Positions 55,850 through 64,000 of a DNA stretch of 64,000 nucleotides are shown piece by piece. Under the pieces are notes generated by a model. The model ran no database searches, had not been told where the DNA came from, and saw only the letters and a program-made list of their open reading frames with translations. Position 1 is the first letter of the stretch. Every line of letters starts with the position of its first letter. Where the stretch lies: contig JAHLKI010000014.1 of assembly GCA_025602905.1 (NCBI GenBank), positions 620,001 through 684,000 of the forward strand, in the 5' to 3' direction. The DNA is from Phlyctochytrium arcticum. Taxonomy: Eukaryota > Chytridiomycota > Chytridiomycetes > Chytridiales > Chytridiaceae. A program made the translations under genes and the position numbers.

Positions 55850-57958
55850 GAGAAAACGTCTGATATACCCCTGTTTTGGCCCAAAAATCCTAAAATGCCC
55901 CTCTTTTTCAAAAATTCCCAAAATGCCCTTGTTTGTGGGGGTGATAATGGGAAATATGGGATATAAAAACCTCACCAGACGCTTTTCTATTGGTATTTTC
56001 TCGCACAAATGACAAAGTAAATACTGAAGGAAAACGTTCCATACAAGCTACTTTCTAGCTACACTATCTAAAGGGAGGAACAAACAACTACATATGAGCC
56101 TTGCGGCACGTACGGCGGTTGTGACCCGGCTCTCCGCAGGTTCGACACCCTTGATCGGACTGGGTAGCTGAAGCCTGCGAACCTTGCATCCCACTCTCCA
56201 CGCATCGAGTCTTTGGATGTCCACGGGGACGCTTGACCACGGGCGGGTTGAGGTCGTCTTTCTCCAAATCTGCCAAGGTAACCGGGACGTAAGGGTGCCC
56301 CCATATGCCGCTCTGTACATCTGGGTAGAACACACAGGGGCAACGAGTGAGATCGGAGGTTGTCTGACCACATGCGCAAAGGCACATGCATGCGCACACG
56401 GTACTCCCATCAGTTGATACTCTTCACAAGAACATTGTCCCTCGCTGTTGCCCTCGGTTGGAAGGAACACTGTATATTGTCTAGCCGTCCTGCTGGAGAC
56501 CACGACTCCATCTGTTGTGGTTGCCGGCATCGGAGTAAAGGATCGAGCCGCCAGCATGTTCTTTCGCAAGGTACTTTCAACCGCAGGTGCGAGTGGGCCC
56601 AACCAAGCCATGGCCGCCTGAGCGCAATCATAAAACTTGCCCATTTGGTGCAGATAGATGGAATGAAGCATTTCCAAAGAAGGGAGCGATCGAATGTTGC
56701 GTAATAAAGCATTCGCGATTTCCGCTAAGTTGGAGGTTACGTGTCCAAATCGTTTGCCAGTGACTGCATAGGAAGCCCAGCGTTCATGTGGAATGTCATT
56801 GATGTAGTTGGCCGCAGATGCCTTCTCGGGGCGAATTTCTGCTAGTATCTCGAGAAATTTTGCTTCCGTGCCTAAAGTAATGTGTTGTTGGCTCGAAGTA
56901 GTATTTCATATAGTCGAAATCTCGTAATCGACGAGAACGTACTAGCATAAACACATCTCCAAAACAATCGCTTAATCTTCAGCCCGTGATGCTTTTGAAC
57001 GTTGGCTGCAATGTGATAGCAGCACCAAGCAGCATATGCATCAGGAGTCACAGTTTCCAGGGCGTTGATGAGGCCCTTTTCCCGGTCGTTAATAATGACG
57101 GTCTGATTGTCATCTAAAGTCGGCAAGGATGCAGATAGGTGCTCCAGGAACCACTTCCAAGTTTCTTCGCATTCGTTGGGAACCAGAGCCCAGGCGAGAA
57201 CAACCAAACTATTCTCGCTATCCATGGTGCGAGCTAGCATTAACGTCTGAATGAAGCGATTCTTGGTGAACGTTCCGTCTATTGCAATGAATTTGCGATT
57301 GTGGGACCAGAATTTCTTTGCACTCCCGGTACAGATGAACGCACTATGGAAGTGCTGTGCAAATGCTTGCGGAGAATCAGGCAATATTGCCGGAAGACGT
57401 ACATTGCTTGATTTGATGATGGCTGTAGTTTCGGGGTCTGCCGCTATCAGAGCTGCGCAGTAGGATCTGAACTTTCTGTATTGCTCCCTCTGGTCATCTG
57501 AGGACTCGGACAGAAGTGTCTCTTTAACGCGCAATGCAGTAGCATAAGAAGGAAGAGTCCCATGCTGTTGTATTTGCTTGGGCGTTGCTTGCCGATCTAC
57601 GATTGCACGGAGATGGTAAGGGCAACCTTGGGCCCGACAAGAGAGAACTAGGCGTTTGGTATCGCGCTTGTCAACGCTGAAGGAGTATCCATGCACGGAA
57701 GCATGATCTGAGGCAGCTTTCACGACAGCGTCGAAGTTGTCAAAGGGACTGCCAACCTCCATGATTGCAGTGGCAGAATGTGCAGAACTCCGCCTGGAAC
57801 TCTGCTCGAAATTTTTGGCAATCTGGCCTTCAACTGAAATGAACTTCTGCGCCATCATAGGTATCACCGCCAAAAACAGGGGCATGTTAGGAATTTTTGA
57901 AAAAGAGGGGCATTTCAGAAATTTCGGCAAAAAACAGGGGTATATCAGACGTTTTCTC
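55850..57958 (-). mobile_element. MULE with 97-bp terminal inverted repeats
   Basis: Left arm 55850-55946 and right arm 57862-57958 are inverted copies of equal length: GAGAAAACGTCTGATATACC opens both, then AATGCCCCTCTTTTTCAAAA, ending in GGTGATA. TTGACAA flanks both sides (55843-55849; 57961-57967), a likely target-site duplication. The interior carries one transposase gene on the minus strand. Arms are about 85 percent alike by eye, so the insertion is fairly young compared with its host element. Confidence 0.85.
56048..57858 (-). pseudogene. MULE transposase with SWIM finger and zinc knuckle
   Basis: ATG 57858 lies four bases inside the right repeat. Exon 1 57858-56943, intron 56942-56872, exon 2 from 56871. 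N-terminus: FAR1/FLYWCH-like DNA-binding text (VLSCRAQGCPYHLRAIV). Catalytic MULE domain: KFIAIDGTFTKNRF (Asp 1), VIINDREKGLINALETV (Asp 2) and WCCYHIAANVQKHHG (the conserved C..H before the Glu). The SWIM finger is CSCEEYQLMGVPCAHACAF. After it, the frame shifts at a run of five C (56298-56302, G on the coding strand): HPYVPVTLADLEKDD and a CCHC knuckle CRTCGEPGHNRRTC continue one frame away to about 56088. One homopolymer indel, so either recently inactivated or an assembly error. Confidence 0.85.
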
Positions 57959-58466
57959 AGTTGACAAACAATATTTGTACACGGCAGTTGTGTTCTTCTG
58001 CCTTTACAGAAGAGTACTCCTTGACTATTAATCCACCAAAAAATTGTGAAGAAACACAAGATTAGAAGAAAGGTCATTTGTTTATGCAAATTGATCTAGT
58101 CAATCTACCTTTAGGCTCGCATCCTTTGCACAAAGAGGGGATCAGATGGTTCTTGAAAGCATTTTGTGGAGTCTAGATGAAGACAGAGTGGGCCAAGAGA
58201 GAGAATTGTTTCCAAAGTAATTTGTAATCTTTGGGTAAGAGTTTGGTGCAGATGACCCTGTCAGACAGTTTGGTTGTGAGCTGCTGCAATTTTGAACGGA
58301 ATTTCAAGAATGCCTAGTTCAGGGAGACACACAAGAAACAGACCAGACACTTGCCAAAGTTTTGAACATGAACAGTTGGATTTTCCAAGGCGCAGTGCAG
58401 CAGCTGAGTGTAAAAAGGAACGCATGGGTGGCAAAGTGACTGGCTCAGATGCTCATAAGGCTAGGG

Positions 58467-58720
58467 TTAGTAGGACAATTTTGGACATTGTTGAATTTGA
58501 GGAACCTTAACACACTTTGGATGCCCTACATCTATGGCAGCAATAAATGCCGGTTTGGCATCTGCAAGGATTGTGAGGTGCTGTTTTGAACCAAGAGTAT
58601 TTTTGAATTGCTCAAGAACCCATTGGTAATCAAATGTTGCCTCCTTTGATCTCACATAGGAAAAGATACGGTTTGATGAGTCCAGGTCATACCCACAATA
58701 TTCAAGAGAGGAAGTTGGTC
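58467..58720 (-). pseudogene. MULE-transposase fragment
   Basis: Minus-strand reading YDLDSSNRIFSYV, then SKEATFDYQWVLEQFKNTLG and HLTILADAKPAFIAAIDVGHP is the centre of a MULE/FAR1-type transposase (E-x5-W-x-L and the second catalytic Asp region). It differs from the nested MULE's transposase, so it probably belonged to the older host element. Nothing of its N-terminus was recognised at 58720-58980. Confidence 0.6.
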
Positions 58721-59309
58721 AACATTTGTTTTTTGAGTTAGGCAGAGATGCATTTGTTTAAGTGCATGGTTTGGCGCTCATTTGCCTGGAATCAAATTAA
58801 AAAAAAAGTTAGGGTTTGGTCAGTTTGGGGGAGAGTCTCAATTGCCCACTCTCAATGGTTAAGGGTAGTCACCGAGTCACTAGTTAAAAACGCGGTTTTT
58901 TTCTGACGCGGGCTCACTAGTTAACTCGTGTTACACAGCCTCCAAAAAATGTGTTTTCTCGGAGAAATGTTTCGAGCGTCCATCTTACGTCCTAACGAAA
59001 AAAGGACAACGGATTCGGATTCCTGGCGCTGAGAAGCATTAGTGGACAGAGGCTTTTTGTTCTAGCGTTTCTGTTCATCGTGCGAATTGACCTACATTGC
59101 CGCTACTATAATGGGTAAAATATGGCTGTTGACTATGCTCTACTGTATGGATGCTCTGTCCATGCATGAAATGGTATCAGATATAATAATTAAAACTAAA
59201 AGACTGTTACAAGGGATTACAAAGGATCGACGGATGGACTGCTATGGGTTGGGTCGCACGTTTCACTCCCCCTAAGTGAGCAAATATTTTTCAGTCTACC
59301 GTAATCAGT

Positions 59310-61640
59310 CTAAGTTGGCATGGGCCAGTAAGGTACCACCATACTTACCGCTTTGCGCTTGGATTTCGGGTTTGGCTTGTACGTTCCGGCAATAATGGCG
59401 TTGTCAACATTGCTCTTGGATTTCGGCTTTGGCTTGTACATTCTTGCAATATTGGCGTAGTCAACATTGCTGCCCGGTCTGATGCTAACAAGACGATGTC
59501 CGCTGCGGAAAGACACGTCTTCTATTAGCAGGCCGATCCATGCCATTCTTTTCAGGACCAAGTTGGTGATGCTTTGGGTGGTGTTTGCGCTACCAACAGA
59601 CTGCAAAATAGTTTGAAGTTCAGGGGACTCCGTCGCGATTTTGTGCATAGCCGTGCTGTTGGTATAGATGTCTCGAACCACTATGGGCGTCACTTCGACA
59701 GCTGGCAGTGCTTGACAAAGGTATGCTGTGATCTTGAGGATGGCCAAGATGTTTCGTTCGACCGATATGTCTTCTAGATGATCGAATGGTTCACCCTTTT
59801 GACAAATACCGCATGGGTACGCGTTTGGATACTGTAGTATGTATTCCTGAGAAAGGCAGCGCCGGGGATGGAGAGGTTCTTGGTTACGGGCGTGGAAAAA
59901 GTAGCGATGGTACGATCTGTGGCAAACGGTTTGATCTGCAAAATACACTTCGACTTCCTTTACCGCCTTTTGGCGGATGCGCAGATCCTGTTGCTCCTCC
60001 TCACTCAGTACTTCATCCGGGTAGTCAATCAACGTTGACGAGACAATCGCGTCGGCCTTTTTCTTTTGGATGCCTACGGAGAGGATGACTAGGCTCTTGG
60101 CGAAAGCACCGTCTCTTCCTGCACGTCCAGATTCCTGGAGGAAGGTGCCCATCGACGTGGGCATCTTTGTGTGGATCACGAAGCGCACGTTGGCGCAGTT
60201 GATGCCGAGGGCAAACGCACTCGTCGCAACCATAATCAGAACCTCGCGTTTTTCCCAGGCTAGTTGATTGGCCACCCTGTCCTCCAGAGGCATATCAGCG
60301 TGATATTTGGCGACTTTGTACTTGCGTTTTTGCACTCCGTCCTCATTCTCTGGTAGAAGGATCTTGTCTAACACCTCTGCCACAGCGTCAGTTTCCAGTT
60401 TAGTTGAGCAATAAACAATGCCTGACTCATTGATCCATTGCCATGCGGTTATGTGACTGTCAATAACGTGTGGGTAGCTGTTCCTTCCCTTCTTCGTCAT
60501 CGTGTACTCAATGTTTGGCGTTTCCAAATTTTTGCTCATCAGAACTTGGGGATTTTCTACCCCAAAGACCTGAGACAGTTCATATGCATTCCGTTTGGTA
60601 AGAGTAGCGCTCAGCAATAACAGCGAACAATCAAATTGAAGTTTGACCGCCCGCATACCTGAATAATCTCGGAAGGATTTCCACTCTAATGCAACATAGG
60701 CCTCATCAACCACGAGTCGGATCCTGTTATATTTGCTCCTAAGAACATGCTGCATTGTCTTCCGAAATGAGGTGGTGAGGAGTTGCTCAGGAGTTGTCAA
60801 GATATACCGAAGCAGTCTGTTGCCAATGTCGGCGTGGATAGCCACTTTTTGATCAAAGGTAGTATGCCCGGTCAGGACAGCAGCAGGGATGTTGGCTTTA
60901 GTCAATTCCCTCATCTGGTTGTCGATCAAAGAGAGCAGAGGGTAGACCACTACTGTAAAGACAAAACCTTCTGTTGCAAATGATAAGGCCGCTGGGAGGG
61001 CATGCAAGATTGTCTTGCCTTCTGACATCCTCATAATGGCAACTGTGTCTTGATTTCTCAAAATACATTGGATGGCGTCCGCTTGGATATCGCGGAATTC
61101 TTCGTGTTGGAACACGATGCGGAGGGTATGACATAGAAGAGCATATTCTTGATCCGCATCCAGAAGCATGGCCAATTTGCCAACTTTTACCCGAAGTGTC
61201 TCTATGCTGCGCAAATTCCTGCTTCCGCTCATGCTCTTGACGTCAATGCAATCCAACATGACCGCTAAGTAACATAGAGAACATAGGCCGTACATCTCAT
61301 CATCCTGCCGCGGGGGCATTAAAGAGCAACCGGTGCAAAGGTTCTCGTTATTGAAGTCTGTGATGAATGGCGCCCATGATGGAATATATAGCTCGAGTGC
61401 AGCTGCACTTGCTGGCGGTGATGAGCCGTACGGAATGAATGCTGATGTTTCGATCATGTCGAAGAGTCTGCTGTCCGCCTTTCGCTTGGCGTACAGATCT
61501 GCTCGGCCCTTATTCCGCTCCTCAATCGCGTTTTGATTGTTCGTCAGCCGCTTGCCGTGCTGTTCCTCAAACTGCTTGATCCACGCGATGTCCGAAGGCC
61601 AAGGTTCAGGAAGACCAAAGGCAGCCCTGCAAACTACCAA
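59310..61640 (-). CDS. RecQ-like DNA helicase
   Basis: Open frame of about 776 aa; the true start is probably further upstream (61641-61860 is also coding-like), because the frame opens at TTG. SF2 motifs in order: FRDIQADAIQCIL (motif 0), MRMSEGKTIL (Walker A, lacking the usual GxGKS glycines), VVVYPLLSLIDNQ (Ia), LVVDEAYVALEW (Walker B with DEAY instead of DEAH), LLLSATLT (III), GIVYCSTKLETDA (IV), VATSAFALGINCANVRFVIH (V) and QESGRAGRDG (VI). Cys-rich zinc-like elements lie before the helicase (CTGCSLMPP..CSLC) and after it (CGICQKG). The C-terminus has two 19-residue repeats. Related RecQ helicases occur in telomere-linked and mobile-element settings in fungi; the neighbour suggests a mobile element. 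Confidence 0.8.
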   Translation of the reverse strand: MVVCRAAFGLPEPWPSDIAWIKQFEEQHGKRLTNNQNAIEERNKGRADLYAKRKADSRLFDMIETSAFIPYGSSPPASAAALELYIPSWAPFITDFNNENLCTGCSLMPPRQDDEMYGLCSLCYLAVMLDCIDVKSMSGSRNLRSIETLRVKVGKLAMLLDADQEYALLCHTLRIVFQHEEFRDIQADAIQCILRNQDTVAIMRMSEGKTILHALPAALSFATEGFVFTVVVYPLLSLIDNQMRELTKANIPAAVLTGHTTFDQKVAIHADIGNRLLRYILTTPEQLLTTSFRKTMQHVLRSKYNRIRLVVDEAYVALEWKSFRDYSGMRAVKLQFDCSLLLLSATLTKRNAYELSQVFGVENPQVLMSKNLETPNIEYTMTKKGRNSYPHVIDSHITAWQWINESGIVYCSTKLETDAVAEVLDKILLPENEDGVQKRKYKVAKYHADMPLEDRVANQLAWEKREVLIMVATSAFALGINCANVRFVIHTKMPTSMGTFLQESGRAGRDGAFAKSLVILSVGIQKKKADAIVSSTLIDYPDEVLSEEEQQDLRIRQKAVKEVEVYFADQTVCHRSYHRYFFHARNQEPLHPRRCLSQEYILQYPNAYPCGICQKGEPFDHLEDISVERNILAILKITAYLCQALPAVEVTPIVVRDIYTNSTAMHKIATESPELQTILQSVGSANTTQSITNLVLKRMAWIGLLIEDVSFRSGHRLVSIRPGSNVDYANIARMYKPKPKSKSNVDNAIIAGTYKPNPKSKRKAVSMVVPYWPMPT
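59358..59471 (-). repeat. Coding tandem repeat, 2 x 57 bp
   Basis: CTTGGATTTCGG begins copies at 59358 and 59415; on the minus strand they encode SNVD(Y/N)A.IA..YKP.PKSK, a basic tail repeated twice at the helicase C-terminus. Confidence 0.85.
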
Positions 61641-61869
61641 TGTTTTGCCAATACCTGCATTTTAAGGCTTCATTGGGGGTGGTCCGGTCCTCCGTTACAA
61701 GGCATTGTCCCGGGAGTACCTTGTACAGGTCTTTCACCATCGAAGTAAATTTGTTGATGATGGCTTCCGGTTTGCCAATCGAGTTGGGGTGGCCTACGTC
61801 AATCTCTGCGTTTGTTTCGGCTGACCAACATATCTCATCTATGCAAAGTGAATGATCACCTTCGGGGTA

Positions 61870-63993
61870 ACAAATTAGACCATTACTCTTGACCCCAAAG
61901 TAATGACAAATTCCTTGCTAGCACATTTACCTTGCAGATGTGAAACAAAGGTTGAAACCAGCTGGTTTTGCGCTACAGTCTCCCAGTCCGTTGGGGCACC
62001 TTGCTGTCCTCTTCCTTGCGACGCATCGCTCCAAGGACATAGACGATCGTAACTGGACGCCCGCATAGCTTTTCCTCCCACTGGGACCCCCAAGTTGACG
62101 AGTACTTTTTCTCAAAATTTTTCCTTACGTACTGTACTTGCTCCAATGAGGGAGGTCCACATAGTGCTTTTCGACCAGCCGTTCTCGCATTAGTAGTTGA
62201 TTGGATTGTAGGTCCCCGTCTATGGTAAGCTGCAATTTCATGCCTGCTTCTATGAAAGGCTGGTTGAGTATGCAAAGAGCCACCGTCAAATTTTGATGTT
62301 CCATGTGTTTGGAGGATTCCGCAAAGTTCCCAGCACGAATTGTTATGGTTGTGCCGTCCTTCAGTGTTCGACTGCGTTCTTTCAGGGTGATACTGTAAGA
62401 GATAATTGGGGCACATTTGTAGCTGGACGGAGATGCTGAATTTCGGATGAATTTTGGAGAAATTAGTGAGGAAGATACTCACAGCTCGGGAGGGTATGAT
62501 TTATCTCCAGCAATGATCTCTAAATGTTGTTCGGGAGCATTTCTCCTGTGGCTCCAGGCACCATCTGCAGCTGCGCTTACATATGCTGGAAGGCGTTTGT
62601 ATTTGCAGTAATTAATAACGTTGCGAGCGGCAACTGTTACGGACTCGTCGCAGGCTTTTTGAATAATGGAATGGGCGCGCTCGTTCCCCTGAAGGAGGAA
62701 ATATGTGGATTCTGCCGGATGCTGCGTAACGCCGATCGTTTGGAAGAGACAGATCAGTTGATATTGGTTGACTCCGGCATTCAAGGCTGCTGCAACAACG
62801 GCCGTGGTCAGATTTGACTGTTCGATCCCGCCCTTTGGTTGCTTTGGTGGTTGGAAATTTTGCCGGAGTGTGCTGACTGCGCAGTTCGCGCAAGTTATAT
62901 GAAATATGACCCCTTATCCAGATTTGGAGACCTTGATGTTTGAGGGAGGATGCACGGACTTGCATTTCCGGCAAGGAATATGCAAGATGTGGTCGAGAAA
63001 GATGTCAGTCTCGCATAATATAGTTGAGCCAACCATCTCAGCGAAGGGACCAACGCCACTGAGACTAATGAAATCCTCTATAGCCTTCTTGATAGCAGCG
63101 TCGACCCCAACTTGATTTTGGTCAGAAGCTTTCTCCTTTCGACGCAATTCTTCGTGGTATTTTGCTTTTGCTTCTGCTGCACGCCCAGGCGTTAATTTCT
63201 GCGGTCAATTTTTTTTCAATGGCCGTAAAATCTGATTGAGTGCCAGTTCCGCTCAACACATTGCTCTGGAGAGACCTGTCATCAATGCTCGCTTGCAGTA
63301 GTTCGTATTTTTTCTCCAAGGCCATTAGTTCCTCAGCCTTATGCCGTAACATCGCTTGCAGGGTGGATGTTTCGCAAATGCTTTGCTCATGGGCCGCCTG
63401 AAGTTCTTGCACCTTCGTTTCTTTGTGTTTCATTTTTTCTTGAAGAATGCGCAGGTTCTCTTGCTGCTGAGGATTCTCTGACTCCTCATGAAGGGTTGTC
63501 AAATTACTGCGCATTTGCTTTTCTGCAAACACAAATCCTTGAACGCCGAGCGCTCCGAAAGCCTCTGCAAATCTCTTTCGAAAAAGACGTTGGTATTGGA
63601 CAGAATCCCCAACCAAATGATGTTTGATTGACATACCTTGTCATTCAGCGTCATTTTGAGGGCGTAAACCCAATCCTTTGTTGCAACGAAAATTGACAAT
63701 ATATCAGTCAGAATTTTTCTCAAAATCAATTGCAATTCGCATGTACGTGTTCGTCCCATTTCTGGCAATGATCGGGAACGAAAGTCGGGATCGAATTTGA
63801 GCTCAATGCCGTATATACTTTCGATGAACGAAGACGCGCTAAGTAACGGTATAGATGATAAAAGTTGACTTATGGATGCCAAGACGATGGACATGGAAGA
63901 GGAGCCAGCTATGGACTCTGGAGATTCCTGAATGTCATCTGGTGCGGTATCTACCAGGAACAAATCTTCTTGGGTAATTGCGGTATCCATCAA
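61870..63993 (-). pseudogene. Mutator-like transposase-domain gene, multiply broken
   Basis: A minus-strand coding track with frame changes. It starts near 63993 (MDTAITQEDL-like), has a coiled coil (63500-63250), then GRAAEAKAKYHEELRRKEKA, then zinc-ribbon-like IPCRKCKSVHPP and ITCANC separated by an in-frame TAA (62914-62916). It continues with YQLICLFQTIGVTQHPAEST, AAADGAWSHRRNAPE, an intron at 62482-62393, then AGNFAESSKHMEHQNLTVAL and KLQLTIDGDLQSNQLL. The DGAW..RR, SS..ME and DGD strings in this order are the Mutator-like transposase domain (Pfam Mutator) found in many animal and fungal mobile proteins. Frame changes near 63600-63500, 63200 and 62110. The 5' end may lie outside the window. 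Confidence 0.55.
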
Positions 63994-64000
63994 TGGGGAA

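Larger units (their letters stand above)
52921..59083 (-). mobile_element. Old MULE-like inverted-repeat element, about 6.1 kb
   Basis: Diverged inverted repeats of about 90 bp: 52930-53023 and the reverse complement of 58980-59070, sharing CTCTGTCC, CTCAGCG, CCGAATCCGTT and GTAAGATGG in order. A 9-bp direct repeat GAATTGACC lies outside both ends (52912-52920 and 59084-59092), a length usual for Mutator-like target duplications. Interior minus-strand debris includes a MULE-transposase fragment (58467-58720) and a zinc-knuckle-like protein (54025-54609). A younger MULE is nested at 55850-57958. The precise ends are uncertain because the outermost about 30 bases of each arm are poorly alike. 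Confidence 0.55.

Noticed and set aside
57859..58089. N-terminal extension of the nested MULE transposase ORF
   Set aside because: It translates the terminal inverted repeat and flanking DNA; ATG 57858 just inside the repeat is the sensible start.
1..64000. tRNA, rRNA or CRISPR features
   Set aside because: None recognised by eye; no regularly spaced direct repeats with unique spacers. A tRNA scan was not possible here.

Overview
The window reads as nuclear DNA of a fungus. Genes carry many short introns (about 50-90 nt, GT..AG, often with a CTAAT-like branch site), and several families are typically or exclusively fungal or opisthokont: a velvet regulator, a Num1/ApsA-type cortical anchor, a sterol-glucosyltransferase-like enzyme, a Munc13-like (MUN) protein and a Rab escort protein. 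The mobile-element load and an endogenous virus-like block with a double-jelly-roll-type capsid gene would suit an early-diverging (for example chytrid-like) fungus, but that placement is inference. All splice models below were built by hand from splice sites and reading-frame continuity. For the seven complete multi-exon models the summed coding length is a multiple of three.

Layout. 1-32.4 kb is host gene space: MUN-domain protein (-), C2-domain protein (-), response-regulator receiver protein (+), Num1-like protein (-), UDP-glycosyltransferase (-), a decayed MULE transposase (+, 17.1-19.2 kb), U1-70K (+), Rab escort protein (+), SCOC-like coiled-coil protein (-), velvet protein (+) and a TBC RabGAP (+). 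Several of these act on membrane traffic.

33.3-63.9 kb is an accessory, mobile-element-rich region. It holds a frameshifted DUF6589-like gene and then (37.8-45.7 kb) an intronless, AT-rich, virus-like block. That block has a fibre-like gene with adenovirus-fibre-style shaft repeats, an AP2-domain remnant, the C-terminal half of an A32/FtsK-type packaging ATPase, a penton-like minor capsid gene, a lysine-rich gene, a major-capsid-like gene and three intact small ORFs. Most of the recognisable virion genes are broken, so it looks like a decaying endogenous Polinton-like/adintovirus-like element. A repeat-rich non-coding stretch follows, then a Crypton-like tyrosine recombinase (49.5-51.6 kb, -) and a Helitron PIF1-helicase remnant. 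Next comes a nested pair of MULE-type elements: a younger one with 97-bp terminal inverted repeats (55.85-57.96 kb) inside an older, about 6.1-kb inverted-repeat element (about 52.92-59.08 kb). The window ends with a RecQ-like helicase gene next to a decayed Mutator-like-domain gene (59.3-64.0 kb), which may be two parts of one large mobile element.

No rRNA, tRNA or CRISPR array was recognised by eye.
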